From assembly GCA_023846275.1 (NCBI GenBank), contig CM043870.1, forward strand, positions 10,797,527-10,861,526: DNA of 64,000 bases. The letters run 5' to 3'. Shown in pieces: positions 36,721-49,759 of the stretch; position 1 is the first letter of the stretch, and each line of letters opens with the position of its first letter. The position numbers and the translations under genes are program-made. The notes beneath the pieces were generated by a model. It did no database searches, was not told the origin of the DNA, and saw only the letters and a program-made list of their open reading frames with translations. The DNA is from Vanilla planifolia. Lineage: Eukaryota > Streptophyta > Magnoliopsida > Asparagales > Orchidaceae.

Positions 36721-37345
36721 CTCTAGGAATTGAGGTCCAAAAGCCTTCTAAACTCCTCCTTAGACTAACACAATGAAGAAAAATAGTGATGACGATATAA
36801 AGCCTTATAATGTGCCATGTCAATTGCTGACTAGTAGCTATTATTAGACTTAAATTCTACTAATAGTAGATTCTTAAACTAGTTTGAGACTAAAGGTAAG
36901 ACTAACACATTTTCTTTTATTCATGAAGAAAAGACCATCACATTACACTAATCCCCACCTCACAAGAAATCCCATGCACTTAAGTCTAGCAAACCTATAA
37001 AAAATTATTAGCCCAAGGACAAAAAAAGTAAAAAGGTAAAAGATTTGAGTTTGATGACAATACTCTAAATATTTAAATTGAATGTTAATTGATTAATAAA
37101 ATTTAAATTAAAAATATTACTATTTTTAATAAACTAATAAAATCTATACATATATCACATTATAATTCCAAAATTAGTGCTGAAAAAAATAACAAAGTTT
37201 TATGACAGTGACATATCTTTAGTTCATCTCAAGCATCACTATTTTGTATTATTGACAAGTCTTGTATTGAATAATTATATCATCATTAAATATTTAATAA
37301 GATGGTTTATATTATATAATAATTAAAATAATTTTTTAAATTTTT
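36720..37345. other. unassigned
   Basis: AT-rich, with no domain or clear LTR block that I can align. Confidence 0.4.
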
Positions 37346-37349
37346 AAAT

Positions 37350-37930
37350 ATAGGGTTAAATCCAAAGGCTTATATTTAGTTAGCCCATCAAGTATGAAAC
37401 TTACTTAAAAAAGGATTTATTTGAGGAAGCATTAATCCCTATGCTATCCCCACACTTTTAACACCAATAAAATGAAACATGCAGGATGTGTGTCGATAAT
37501 TAGATAATTAGCAAAATTATATTAAAATATAGGTTTTCTTTTCCCTGTTAGATGACCTCTTAAATTAGATGTTAGGTGTCACCATATTGTTTAAGATAGA
37601 CTTAAAAGATAGTTACCACCAAGTAAGGATTAGAATAAGAGATGAATGAAAGATAACATTTAAGGCTAAGGTTGGTTTATATGAATAGTTAGTGATGCCA
37701 TTTAGGTTACCTAATACATCATGCATACTTAGGAAAATTTATCATAGAATATTTTGACAATATTTTGGTCTATAGAAAGTTTATTAAGGATCATTTAGAT
37801 CATTTGCATAAGTTATGTAACACTATTAAGAAAGAATAGTTATTTGCCAATTTAAAAATATGAATTCTTCATGACAAAGGTTACCTTCTTAAGATACATA
37901 GTTTCTTATAAAGGGATGCGTGTCGACCCT
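37350..37930 (+). mobile_element. Gypsy (chromovirus-like) reverse transcriptase remnant
   Basis: Forward readings give RMCVDN and KIILKYRF (usual: [25 protein letters not shown]), LKDSYHQVRIRDE (usual: LKSGYHQIRIxEGDE), FKAKVGLYE, VMPFRLPNT (usual: VMPFGLSNAPSTF), then YFDNILVYRKF, KDHLDHLHKL-like text, and VTFLRYIVSYKGMRVDP (usual: VVFLGYVVSxxGVxVD). The upstream edge near 37,350 matches the start of the RT fingers. No gag was found to the left. Confidence 0.85.
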
Positions 37931-38560
37931 AGCTAAGTTAAGGAAATTACAGAGTGGGCTACCCCAAAAACAATTCATGACATTAGATGCTTCCATGGTC
38001 TAACGACCTTAAATCGATCATTTATTAAATACTTTAGTACTATTGCCACACTAATTACTAATTGTATTAAGTCTAGTAAAGTTACTTGGACTTAGCATAT
38101 AGACTTAGCTTTTAAAAAATTGAAAGAGGCTATGACTAAGGCACCTGTTTTAAATTTACTTAATTTTTTGCTACCATTGAGATTTTGTGCGATGCATTAG
38201 GAGTAAGGATAGACGGTGTCCTTAATTAAGGTAAACATTCTATTACCTTCTTTAATGAGAAGCTTAATGATACTAGAAAGAAGTATTTTACATATAAAAG
38301 AGAAGTTATATACCATAGTAGGAGCTTTAAGACATTGGAGGAATTACTTGTTCTCTAAAGAATTCATTCTATACTTTGAACATGAGATACTTAGGTTCCT
38401 AAATTCTCAACGAGACCTTAATCATAAGAATAAAAAATATTTTGAGTACTTCTAAAAGTATAACTTTGTTATTAAACACAAGCCTAACTTAGTTAACATA
38501 GTACCTGATGTACTTAGTTGGTGTATTCATCTATTAACCATTTTGTCTATAAAGGTCTTA
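37930..38560 (+). mobile_element. Gypsy (chromovirus-like) RNase H remnant
   Basis: After VKEITEWATPKTIHDIRCFHG (usual: AIxxWPxPKTxxEVRSFHGLASFYRRF) comes FSTIATLITNCIK, then AFKKLKEAMTKAPVLNL (usual: AFxxLKxxLTxAPVLALPDF). The open frame 38,216-38,455 carries LYTIVGALRHWRNYLFSKEF (usual: LYALVRALxxWQHYLxPKEFV) and FEHEILRFLNSQRDLNHK. It closes with KPNLVNIVPDVLSW (usual: KxNxVADALSRR) near 38.51 kb. Confidence 0.85.
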
Positions 38561-39760
38561 GATTTTGACAAAATTAAAAACTAATATCTTAATTATCCCA
38601 ACTTTGAGCCAAGTTTTTAAAAAATAAAATCAACACCAACTCTTGTATTTGGGGATTTTAGTTTAAAAAATGGATGCTTATATGTAACCCTAAATTTGTC
38701 ACTTAAAGATTTTTTTTAGTTTAGTAAATACATGTTTGAGTATTATATAGTAATTTTAAGAGAGATAAGACTCTTATAAATGTGTTAGAGAGATTTCATT
38801 GGCCTAGAATTACGCATCATATTGCATCTATTATGGTCCAATATCGCATTTGCATATAGGATTTTCCTACTACCTGTACTTGAGAAGTCATGGGAACACA
38901 TAAGGATTTTGTACTTAGATTATATAAGACTCCATCTAGAATGACATTGTCATTATTGATTGTTTCTCTAAAATGGCTTATTTTGTCCCTTACCATAAGA
39001 CCTTAGATGTTATCTATGTATCTAAGATTTTTTTATGAAATAGTAAATTACATGGTATCCCAATGACCATAGTATTGAATTGAGATGTAAGGTTTATGAG
39101 TTATTTTTGGAAGACTTTCTGACATTTACTAGAGATCAAGCTAAAAGGTTCTTTTCTTACCACTCACAAATGGATGAATTGATGAATGCAATAAATCAAT
39201 ATAGGTAATATTTTTTATAGGTTGATAGGGGAACCAGTTAATTCTTTGGGATCAAGTACTATGACAAGTTGAAGTTGTATATAATAATTTTGTAAATTGT
39301 AGTGGTTGTTTAAGTCCTTCTAAAATTTGTCATGATAATAAGCCTAGGTCTCCCATTGATCTTGTTCCTCACTAGTGGACTTTCAAACTTCTAATTTACT
39401 TATTTATTTTCCTCTTATATCTCTTCATGGCATAAAATAACATCTAAAAAATTAATGTAAGTGATAAAAGATTTGAAAAACTAGTAGATACTCATAAAAA
39501 GATTAGAGAATTTTATGAAAGAGATTATGTTATAATTAGATTTAGGTTAGAAAGTTTTTCTCTTAGAATTTATAAGAAATTATAAGTGCATAGAGACCTT
39601 TTTAAAGATTGTTTAAAAACTAGGAACTAATGTGTATGTGTTGGATTTGATAAAAGAGTATGGGATTATTATAACCTTTAACACTAAGGATTTAGTCTTG
39701 AATAAGGTGCCATATCAAATACTTAATGAGCCATTTGAGCCTGATCCTCTTATGTTGAGT
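38560..39760 (+). mobile_element. Gypsy (chromovirus-like) integrase remnant with C-terminal domain
   Basis: In order: VLDFDKIKN (usual: GFExIKxLY), NGCLYVTLNLSLKD (usual: DGYLFRGNxLCIPxxSLRE), the zinc-finger region (38.8-38.87 kb), a core start near 38.94 kb with a VDCFSKMAYFVPYHKT-like frame, RCKVYELFLEDFLT near 39.08 kb, and LGLPLILFLTSGLSNF-like text near 39.35 kb (usual: NPLTPLDLxPLP). The C-terminal part 39.46-39.74 kb has KRFEKLVDTHKKIREF and EYGIIITFNTKDL (usual: YGVSATFNVADLSPY). This is the full length of the family's integrase, badly worn. Confidence 0.8.
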
Positions 39761-42640
39761 GAACCCATTCCTACAATTATATTAGCCCATGAGTAAGTAA
39801 AGACAATGTGGATTAAATTTTAGATTATGAGATAATTATAACCAAATATTGTATACTTCGAAATTTTTTTGTTCTTTAGAAGGATAAGCCTTTGATCGAG
39901 GACTCTAGGGTTACCTATGCTAGCCTATTTTATCTCATGTCTCACATGTTAAAGCACTACTATACCAATCACCTTGATGTTGCCAAGCTAAGTTCTCTCC
40001 CACATGAGGAGGTTAATATAGGAGAATCTCACTTTAGCTCACAAGTATACACCCATTATGTTATACTGGTCTCATTTTGCCAGGGACGCATGCCTGAGCT
40101 GAATCTTATATTGATTAATTATTCTTGTTAACTATAGAGGTCAACTATGGCACTCCAATTTCTCTTATGGTCATCCCAATTATTTTTGCTCTTGTTTGTC
40201 TTAATATATTTTGTAGCTATTTCATGCCATCATCAATGTTGGTTCTAATCCTTTTGAACTTATGCATGCCTTGCTTGCCATCTTTAGCTACACACTACTC
40301 CTCAATCACACCTTGGTCACCCACCCTCCAACTGTTTCTAGTTGTCATCATCTATCTTGTGCTATTAGTATATAATGCCCATTAGCATTCTCTATTAATC
40401 TATTGAATATCTTTTATGTTGTAAGCTCCAAATTAGATTTTTATAGATGTCTAATTTGTTCTACATCATAATGTATGATTCTTTTTTTAATCCATTTCAT
40501 TCAATTAACACTCCAAAACTCATTTATAATGTTGATAACTAACCTTAAGATTTCATAGAAATAAAACTATTTAGTTTTATGAAAGCCCTCATGATTTGAC
40601 ATTAAATATTTTTTTATTCTCTTCCTAATAACCTTAGGCTTTTAAAACATGCCATTTTGTATCATAGAGCAACTCTAATTATAGAAACAAAAGAAGCTCT
40701 TTCAAACATCACCTTTCTTAACTTTCTTATTGTTTTAGTTGCTCAATAAGAACTCTGAACTTTTCCTCAAGCTTTCTTGTTTTCTCTTAATAGTTTTGCT
40801 ATAGCTATTTTTTCTTTCCATTGTGTTCCACTTTAATTTCTTTCTTGCTCTTTTTTCCTCAACACTCTCTCAATTTCTCTATTTTCTAACAAAATTACAA
40901 AATCAAACTCATTTATCTTCTTATTTAAGGTAGTAATAAAGCATAAGTCATTGCTTAACCCTAATTAATTAATGCTTAATAATAATTAACTCTTATTCAA
41001 CATACCTAAATCCTTTAATTATTCTTTCATCTTCAAAAATTCACAATATATTTATTTTTCTTTTAAAAATTACAAACTAAACTTATAAAATTCTTCTTAA
41101 TAAGATTTTGCAAAATATATATTCTTGTTAAAAAACTAAAGCCACTTTTAAATCTAGTATGCTTTTCTGGGTGATGAAAAAATTAATATTTTATTTCATA
41201 ATTCATATTCAAAATATCAAACTTGAAATGTTGGCATAATAATAACTATATTTTATTCATGCAATTCTATTATATATGAGTCATCTTTACAAAAATAATT
41301 AGTATATTGCAACCTCTCCACCTTATAAAAATATTGCCTCAAAATTTTAAGTAATTTTATGCATTGGGTCATCATTTTTTATTTTACTTCTTATGTTTCT
41401 TCTCATATTTCTTAAATTTTCTAAAATACATCTACCATAAGAGCCAGTGAGGGCATCATCATACTACATTGAAGCTCTTAGAAATTGTATTGGACAAAAA
41501 TGTCTAGACATCAATCTCAATGTTCACATTCAGACATCATTGTATCGTGACGACACTCTTGATATCACATTAGACAAGTTCTCTTCTTGAAGGCTATCAT
41601 TGTTCAGTTGGAGACTCCCTTCATACTACAACATCGACTACCAGCTTAGCTTCAGACATTTATTCCTAGCAAACTCGATGAAATCACAATCGTATTCTCG
41701 TAATGGTTTGCCCTGCTAGATTAGACTAATACATTCTAATTTGGTGATGGTGCATTGACAAGTTATGACAAACCTCACACTTTGTAATGGAGGCAAATCA
41801 AGCTTAATAATTTCCTTGTGTGCTACTATAGATGTGATTTGATATTGAAATTCATTGGTAACTGTTAAATCAAATCTTTTGGTTAATTATAATTCTTATA
41901 AGGGTAAATTAGTATTAGCTATTAAATCTTCAAATAAATTCAAACATTTCATCACAGAATTATCTTACTTCAATGAATAGTATTGTTCATGTAATATTTT
42001 ATCTTGGTAAATAAGTAATGATGGTGCATGTGGTAATATTTTCTTTACCAATTTTACATAGCCATTATAGCTTTTAACTTATCTATTTTTTATTTGTATT
42101 AAAATTAATTGTATTAATTTCATTGTTAATATACTATAAATATTTGTTTGGTTATATCTAAGAGTCCAATGAGTAAATAAAATGATATGATATTAAAATT
42201 TTTTTTCAAAATTATTCAACTAAAATTGTAATGCAAATAAAGTAATGCAAAATAATTGAATTAAGTAAGTAATTTTTAAATAAAAAAATAAATATGTTAT
42301 TCCATTATTTAATAACCAACAAATTAAGAATATTAGTAAAAAAAGTACTAACATTATTACTAAATAATTGTCCTTAAAAATTTAACTTAAAAACCAAAAC
42401 TAATGTTGTTGTTGGTGGGATAAAAAAATTAATTTGAAAAACTCCTTTAGTTGTCACTCATAGATTTCAAGATAGATTCACTCAAGGCTAAGGAATTGGA
42501 TGTCATCCTACACGTAGACATGGCATGTGTCAGTTTTGGAAAGTATTGAGATTGACAGTGGTTGGTTTGACACTAGGGCATCCTTCTACCAGTTCATCAC
42601 TTTTAGGCATAAAAGGTGTTGGCTAGAAGTGGACTACATG
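39760..42640. other. unassigned; probably 3' LTR of the preceding element and other worn repeats
   Basis: The first part follows directly after an integrase C-terminus, so the 3' LTR of that element should begin here, but I found no second copy to prove it. Two modest open frames (39,892-40,131 and 40,125-40,385) match nothing I know; the second is mostly hydrophobic. A less AT-rich patch at 41.44-41.80 kb is unidentified. Confidence 0.4.
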
Positions 42641-43536
42641 CATGTCACACCAATATTTTTAAAATGTTTTTTAAATCATTGAGTGCAACATAACTACTAG
42701 ACAATGCACTTGGCTAACCACCCTTTCACTCATTAGGATTTCTACGTAAACTTGGAGCCATGATCCCAACCTTTGACCATAACGAACTATGTCTCTTTAC
42801 CAATTGGTCACCCAATTTATTTTGGAACTAGTTCACCCAAGGCTAAGATAACTCAAAAATATATATTGGCATGTGCATGATACCAATGTAAACCTGTAAA
42901 TGAAGCCATACATATCTAAATGATAAAAAAATATCATAACTTACAATATCCACATCGAAGTCCATTATAAGAGACAATATAAACATTAATATGGAAGTCC
43001 AAAAATAAAATTCAAATACCACCCAATGTTCACCAATAATAATATTAGAGTTTTAAGGATACAACATCATTTTAACTAAAGTAAGCGATTTAGGTAAAAC
43101 TGATTTATGGCTAGTTGTTCAACAAGAAAGCCACAAATCTTTGGCTCTTAAGCATAGTCATATCGCTCCAAACCTACAGTAAAAATAAAGAGGGGTAAGC
43201 TAGATCTCAATAAGAAATCTTTAAATCATATTATAAATAAACATGTATTGATAAGGTATTATTAAAAATATGTATAATCAAATATAATCTACATCATGAT
43301 TAGTGATATAATTATATTATGTAGTTAATTATATGCTTAATGTCTCATTAATGATCTAGTCCTCTCTCTAATTAATAAGAATTGTGGTAAAGTTCATCCC
43401 ATAATCTGGCACTCCACATGTTATGCTCTGTAAATCATATGGTTAATCCCTCCTTGGCTTTAAGGTTCTTAATAACATGTTGTAATCCCTACCATATATC
43501 TTGGCACATCATTTATTTCCATTGGGACTTAATGTG

Positions 43537-43719
43537 CCTCTATCCCTAGGGGGTTATAATGTGAAAGTTTCTTTTAGGGGGTTCACAAGAAACTATTCCC
43601 TTTTACGACTGAATATGAAATTATCCCCTCATGGGGTTTAATAAGAATTTATCCCCTCCAACGATACAATATGAAAATATCCCCTTGTAGGCCCTAATAT
43701 GCAACTATCCCCCTTTATT
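43537..43719. repeat. 28-bp minisatellite, about six and a half units
   Basis: Four consecutive units of exactly 28 bp start at 43,591, 43,619, 43,647 and 43,675, each of the type AATTATCCCCTCATGGGG then TTTAATAAGA. Two 27-bp forms precede them and a partial unit follows. Each unit keeps a CCCC core. Confidence 0.85.
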
Positions 43720-43753
43720 CAATCAACTTGTCTATGATTAATTCTTCCTAAGG

Positions 43754-44070
43754 TGTCCTTTCAAATTCATAAGGTCCCTTTTTAACTTCATTTAGGAAAA
43801 CAAAGGTTGTCCTTTCAACTTCTCTTATGAAGGCCAAGGATGTTCTTTCAACTACACTTAAGAAAAATAAGGTTGTCCTTTCAATATTCCTTAAGAAAAT
43901 TGGAGTTGTCCTTTCAACTTCTCTTAAGAAAACCAAGGTTATCCTTTCAAATATTGTTAAGGAACTATGATTGCCCTTTCAAATTCTCTTAATGGACCAT
44001 GCTTGTACTTTCAAATTCTCTTAATAAAACAAAAGTTTTCCTTTTAAATTCCCTTAAGAAACTACCTTAT
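43754..44070. repeat. 33-bp minisatellite, about nine units
   Basis: Units of 32-33 bp of the type GTCCTTTCAACTTCTCTTAA then GAAAACCAAGGTT. Since 33 is a multiple of three, the minus strand stays open at 43,748-43,936 and encodes an 11-residue repeat (FLREVERTTPI, FLRNIERTTLF, FLSVVERTSLA, FIREVERTTFV). This is most simply a by-product of the array. Confidence 0.85.
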
Positions 44071-44659
44071 TCTCATTAATTGGGTCACTAATATCTCACC
44101 AAGAGAGAAGCACCACATTCAAGTATAACTAGAATTAAGCTCCAATTATCCTTTCTTAAATTTCATGCATTCAAGAAAAAAGGTCAAGTTTTAACTTCCT
44201 TAGCATATGCACCACCTAGAATTCCATAATTGTATGAAGTATCATTCCACATCAAATCCTAGCTTATGATTTGGGTTGAGTAACATCTAAGGTAAACATA
44301 ACTTGTAAGAGCTCATTTCATAAGCATGATTAACAAACAACTAAGCTAATCAATTAGATTTTTAAGTTATTTAATTACAAAAATAAAGAGGAAATGCATA
44401 CCTTGGGCTTGCAAAAAGAAAAGTGTAACAATGCAAAATCTCATGGGTGATTAGAGTGCATGAAATGGAAGGATAGCTAGGGTAGTAGGCATGAATGTGG
44501 CAGATGTAGAGCAACAATGGTTTAGCATGTGCATAGTACATGGGAGGGGGTAGCAATAATTTCATGCATCTTAGCATTGAGTTGCACATAAAAACACTCT
44601 ACATATTGCTATGTAAGTGATGAGGCATGGGTCCAAAAGTGGCTATGATGGCTGGTTGA

Positions 44660-45185
44660 TGGCACAAAACACTATGAAATTTTTTAAATTTTTTTTGAAT
44701 TATGCAAGAAGCATCTCATAATTAGTAAGATGGTGATGGATGAAGGATCTAATACCAATGGATAGCTTCAGATTAACATGGAGTTTGGAACATTATGAAG
44801 GTGTCTTTGATATCAATAATAATGAAGAATAAGATAAGATAAGATAAGATGAAATCTTATAGCTAAATCTTGACCAAGCTTTCACACCAGTTGATGGAGG
44901 ATGAGGTAGGATGACATTTTGTTGGGATATGAGGAGTAAGATGGCAACAATAAAGATAATGACAATGGTGGAAATAAATCCAAATCATAAGATGAATATC
45001 TTCATATTAGTATCTAAATGAACATAGATTTCAATTGAGTGATGCACATTAATGCATGATAAAGGAAACCATAGTTTCAAGTAAGAAGTAATACTAAAAA
45101 ACATTGTCCTCTCATTTTCATTACATAAAAAATATTTATAGAAGTGTAAAGCAAAACATATACCAAAATGCTATAATGGAAGAGT
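44660..45185. other. unassigned, with (AAGAT)4
   Basis: AT-rich DNA between two LTR pieces. A pentanucleotide run (AAGAT)4 occupies 44,831-44,850. Nothing else recognised. Confidence 0.5.
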
Positions 45186-45189
45186 GATA

Positions 45190-47050
45190 ATGTCCATATT
45201 TGTGGGTGAATTTTGCAATTTGCTAAACTCAAGAGAACTCAATAACTCTATTAATATTACAATAGAAGAATTTTCATTTCTTAATCTTGTTGGCTATTGA
45301 AACATTAGTTTTAGAAAAAAATGTTGTTAAGCCCTAGAGAAACTAGTTGTGTTTTAAAGCAATTAAAACACAAAGAATTTAATGCAACATAATCCAAACT
45401 CGAATCTATATTCACCCCTAATTAAATGGTAAAGAAATATACTAAAATAACCTTCTTAATAAAAGCTTATAATAATGGTTTAAAAAATATGCAATACTAA
45501 CTTAATAAAAAATGACAACACTAGCTTAATAGAGGCTTATAATACGGGGCTTGGTAAAAGCCTACAAATATTGGCTTAATAAAAACAAAGATCAAATAAA
45601 TTGAGGACCAATACCATGACAAGAAGGCCTGGTTAAAAAATCAATATAAGAATTTTTATAACCAATGAATAATTGAAGAAGAGACACAAAAAAACTATTG
45701 TAAACGAAATATAAAAATATATGCAATAATGCACAAAGAAGTAACTAAAGAGTATTCCATAACTTAGCTCAATAAATAATGAAATTATGGCTAATATGAT
45801 GAAGAATGAAGAGAAAGTTATAGCCTTTCTTTTCTTCAAATCCTTGTCTATGTGTAAGTTGATTGTAATGAAGATCTCTTTCAAATAAGTAAAGCATTAG
45901 CCTTTTTTTTATTATCAATGGTTCCAAAAAACCTCTTAAATGGCTATAATCAATTTCTTATAAATTCTTGTCAAACTAGTCATTACTCATATCTTGATTT
46001 GTTCATACTTTATGATCCAACTGATAATACAAGTCGTATGCATGACTGATAGCATTGTCTAATTAATTGCTACGATATAACTAGTTTATTTTTATGTGCA
46101 AATGGATCATACAATTATGATAAGGATATTATATGATATGAATAACTCATTCTCTTTGATTATAATAGATTATATTGATACAATAAAAGGATCATACTTG
46201 TATGATGAAAATCTACCCAATATGTGACTAAGTCTTAGAATCGAGTTCTCAAGTGAAATGACATCTTATAGGTATGAAGGACATGATATTGAATGACAAA
46301 AAGTTTCATAGCTTAAGTATTAAACTCACACTAAACTAATAAATGGTGCATAAGGTTGCCATGGATATCAACACACTATACGAAGACCATTAGTACCCAC
46401 ATCTCTTGAGATAACATGGATCATATTCATATGATAATATAATAAATGCCAAAATGTTCACTTGGTTTGATTCCTTATTCGATCTTCTTAATGAATGTAT
46501 CGCACTGATACCAAATATAATATTGTATTATATAAAAAACAAAAGAAATTTAAACTCAAAATAAATCTCTTAGGTATCTTATTAATGCACTAGTATGATA
46601 ATGAATCCTACTTGCATGAAAAGTGTAAATAATCATATTACTCAAGATAACCATCAATCAACTCTCTATCTAATCCAAATATTAATTGATTATTTCATAT
46701 GATTGATTCATTGTGTAGTATGATTAGTTTAGCTATTATAAATCTCATTTAATTCAATCTCTTTACAAATATAACTTGATTTTGCTTTAAGACATGATAC
46801 AGCTCACAATGAATGTAATGTTTTAAGGCATAGAATATGCATGTAAATAATCTAAGTGAATGAATGCCTTAAGTTAAAATTGTCATTAGTGAATTAGATG
46901 ATGTTTTTTTAAAAAATCATTTAAACAATTTCATTCACATCTTATCAAAACCTAAGTTGCTCAAGTAAATAGTTATATTTTTCAACATTTTATTACCAAA
47001 ATAAGAAAATTACTCAATAATCATATTCTTTAAAGTAATTATGTATAAAG
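45190..47050 (-). mobile_element. Copia-type LTR (family C, copy 6), reversed
   Basis: The edge GTGGGTGAATTTTGC is the complement of the AATTCACCC end. It is followed by blocks that match copy 1 in complement: AAGCCCTAGAGAAACTAG, AATTAAAACACAAAGAA and the TTAATAAAAGC(C/T)TA units at 45.43-45.62 kb. U3 words with ATCATAC and TATGAT follow to about 46.9 kb. Confidence 0.6.
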
Positions 47051-47640
47051 AGTTTTAAGTGGTTTGATTCATGTTGGCAATACATCCACCTTTAGCCAAA
47101 TGGCTAGGCAATTCATTAGAATACTAACTTACTAATGATTATAAAAGACAAAAGCTATAAGATATAGGAGGTGAATTGTGCCATTTAAAAACTTAATTCT
47201 TTTTGTAGTAATTTGTTTAAATAAAAGATGACTTCTTACTAAAGGAACATGAAAATAAAATAGCAGACTAAAAGCACAAAAATGCAAAGAATTAGAAATA
47301 GTGAGAAGTATATCAAGCTATGAATATCTAAGAGAAAAATTAGTTCCAAAAGTCAAAAAAATCTTTAATTTAATTTAGCAATTTGTGAACAAAATTAAGG
47401 CTTTAACAATCATTAAAACATTTGACACTTATAAACAATGACAACCTGGATTCAACAAAAAATAGAGTGAAGATTAAACTTTGTAAACCACTATAACAAG
47501 GAAAATTAAGCAAATCTAGAAAAAAAGAAAAGACGAGTAATATGTGGACATATATTTTGCAAGTAAAAAGATTACACTTTGCTCCATGATGTTCAATGTT
47601 TTGAAATGAAATTGCTCACTATTAAATCAAACATAAGTGA
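47050..47640 (-). mobile_element. Copia-type LTR end (copy 7), reversed, partial
   Basis: It contains the shared AGTGGTTTGATTCATG block (47.06 kb) with CCAAATGGCTAGGCAATTC, then a second edge GGAGGTGAATTGTGCC at 47,168. Two partial copies may meet here. The right limit is not visible. Confidence 0.4.
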
Positions 47641-48674
47641 TGTGCTTCAAATCCAACTATAACATTTTCGTATCGTCACTCCCTAACACCTTATCTGGTC
47701 TAAAAAATGCATCTCAATCAAAGGGATTGACTCATCCAGTGAAAACAAGACAAAACGTTCCATTTCATTCATACCAGTTGAATCAAATCGACATAGTTCA
47801 AAAAATAAATTGTATCAATCAAAGATATGTAAAACTTACCTTATGCAAAAAAAATCTTAGTTTTTCTAAAACAAATTAAAGTTGTAGTTTGGGGTATTTT
47901 AGATTATAGTTCAAGCATTCCAATTGTGATTTGGACCCTACATTAGTAGCATTATTACTAGGACTATAACTGTATGTGTATTAAAACATGAAGAACACTT
48001 CTATACCTTTTAGGAAATGATGATAATAAAATCCATCATGAAACCATTCAATAGCCAATCAAAGAAGCAACAATATAGTTGATATATACATCCCATGTAA
48101 GGCTCACAAATGAAACAATATATGTATAAATATATTATGCTACAAAGTAATAAAAACCCTCATCCATCTTATAAAAAAATACCTCTTACCAACACATCTC
48201 ATCTCATATTACACTCCAATCCCTATCATGATATGCATCAATTGTATAACCTATGATGTAAGCAGGTAACGAGCTTCCAAAACTTAATAGGTAAATTGCT
48301 AAGTAAAAGCAATATTATGATAATAAAATGAAAAACAAAAAAGACCATAATATTGAACTAATAATATCAAATAATGTTATCTATAAGAGAAATGATGAAG
48401 AAACATTAATCTAATTCATATGAAAAGTTTTGTTCATTCCTCATGCAAACTTATAAGTATACCTTCTATTCCATTTTCATGGTCATTTTATTACTATAAT
48501 AACAACATAATTTTTTTTAATATTCTTTATCCACATTATTTTATCTATTTCTTATATTAAAGGTGCTTTTTTATAATGAACATTATCCTAACTCCATTAA
48601 ATATCCCTTATGTAAATATAGTCCTCAGCCAATAAACATTTATTTCCATCAAAACCAACAATGTATATCAATAT

Positions 48675-48890
48675 GGGTCCAAAGAGTTCATACTCATCAA
48701 GTGCTACATAGGGTGTTGCATGTAAGTCATATCATATCATAACACATTCCTGTACTTGTGCTCATCAATCCGTACATAGATTGCTAGAAAAAAAAGATCA
48801 TATCATAATATGGTATCATATCATCTCAAGATAGTTCTACACCAATTCACATCAAGCCCTACATAGAATGCTAACAAAAAATAATCATAT
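48675..48890. repeat. three imperfect units of 68-87 bp
   Basis: Each unit carries CATCAA, a form of GCCCTACATAGAATGCTA and an ATCATATCAT tail. The shared CATCAA word starts at 48,695, 48,763 and 48,850. Confidence 0.65.
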
Positions 48891-48912
48891 ATATATATAT
48901 ATATATATATAT
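48887..48912. repeat. (AT)13 microsatellite
   Basis: Thirteen uninterrupted AT units close the preceding repeat cluster. Confidence 0.95.
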
Positions 48913-49469
48913 CACTTTTGAGATTGTATGACATAGGAAATCCATGTCATTAACTATCATATCTTGTATCTTGCCATGTCATAACATATCATAGTATCAT
49001 CATCATTGATATATACTAGATGGTTCATACAACTTGATATCATACCATATATTTTCCTTTCCCTTCATTTTTTGTTTCTCTTTTTCTTTACCATACACCA
49101 TTATTTATCTTTTTATGTTTTCATGTACTCAAAACATGTTAAGTGACACATATAAACACAAACACAAGTTATCAAATGTCATAACATAAGTTAAAATGTA
49201 TGTTAATTTTCATGATAATTTTACTATGTCAAAAAATATCAAAAAAGAGTGAAAAATTATAAATATTACATATCATGATAAACATATTAATATAAAATTC
49301 CTATACATAAATAGAAATAAATTACTTAAATCATAGTTATCAAATTTAGCTATATATTCCTAATGAGGTGGTTCTTTCTTTAGCTTGCCTCCTACATGCA
49401 TCACTATTATGTCCAACATTTGATTTATTCTCATTTTATTATTTATTTATTATAATTTACAAAACAATT

Positions 49470-49720
49470 ATACAAATTGGACCATTTGATTACTTCATTA
49501 GGTTATCTGATCAAAAGTATCTAATGGTTTCTTTGTTGGTTGAATCATTTGATCTAAATAAATTGGATAGTCTAATATATCTACTAGATCATCCAATAAT
49601 CCTATTGGACTATCTAATTAGTTGATCAGTCACCATTGAACCATCAAATGTAAGATGGCATAAAATATAACTAGTCAAGCACATATTAGACTATCGGATC
49701 TAATGATCCAGTGTTTTGTA
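49470..49720. repeat. degenerate GATC/CTAAT-rich short repeats
   Basis: Many variants of GGATCATCTAATAG recur every 20-35 bp. Similar words recur at 54.69-54.87 kb in the 3' LTR of the following Gypsy element, so this is probably part of its 5' LTR. Confidence 0.5.
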
Positions 49721-49759
49721 ATAATCTAAGATGAGAGATTCATTAGTGGTTATAGTTCC

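Larger units (their letters stand above)
42647..44660 (-). mobile_element. Gypsy LTR (family A, copy 3), reversed
   Basis: The left edge TGTCACACC and the next 300 bp align with 17,046-17,340. The leader motif CAAGGTATGC (minus strand, 44,395-44,405) corresponds to those at 20.42, 33.08 and 56.31 kb. Between the edge and this motif it is only about 1.75 kb, half the length in copies 1 and 4, and it carries two minisatellites not seen elsewhere. No coding domain is seen. Confidence 0.6.
47640..49460. other. unassigned, probably worn Gypsy LTR
   Basis: No coding domain. A stretch near 48.26-48.30 kb (GCAGGTAACGAGCTTCC) resembles the GGTGAGCTA block near 17.54 kb of the reversed Gypsy LTR, so this may be another copy in the same orientation. 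Simple repeats at 48.66-48.91 kb are listed separately. A pyrimidine-rich tract lies near 49.06-49.11 kb. Confidence 0.4.

Noticed and set aside
40125-40385. 86-codon hydrophobic open frame that could be a small membrane protein
   Set aside because: It lies just after a Gypsy integrase in probable LTR DNA, and its hydrophobic content follows from T-rich codons.
43537-44070. CRISPR array
   Set aside because: Contiguous degenerate units without spacers, in a plant-type LTR.
45633-45884. 83-codon minus-strand frame with hydrophobic segments
   Set aside because: Inside a reversed Copia-type LTR and explained by its T-rich complement.
48887-48912. Replication origin or promoter at the AT run
   Set aside because: A plain (AT)13 microsatellite; no further signal.
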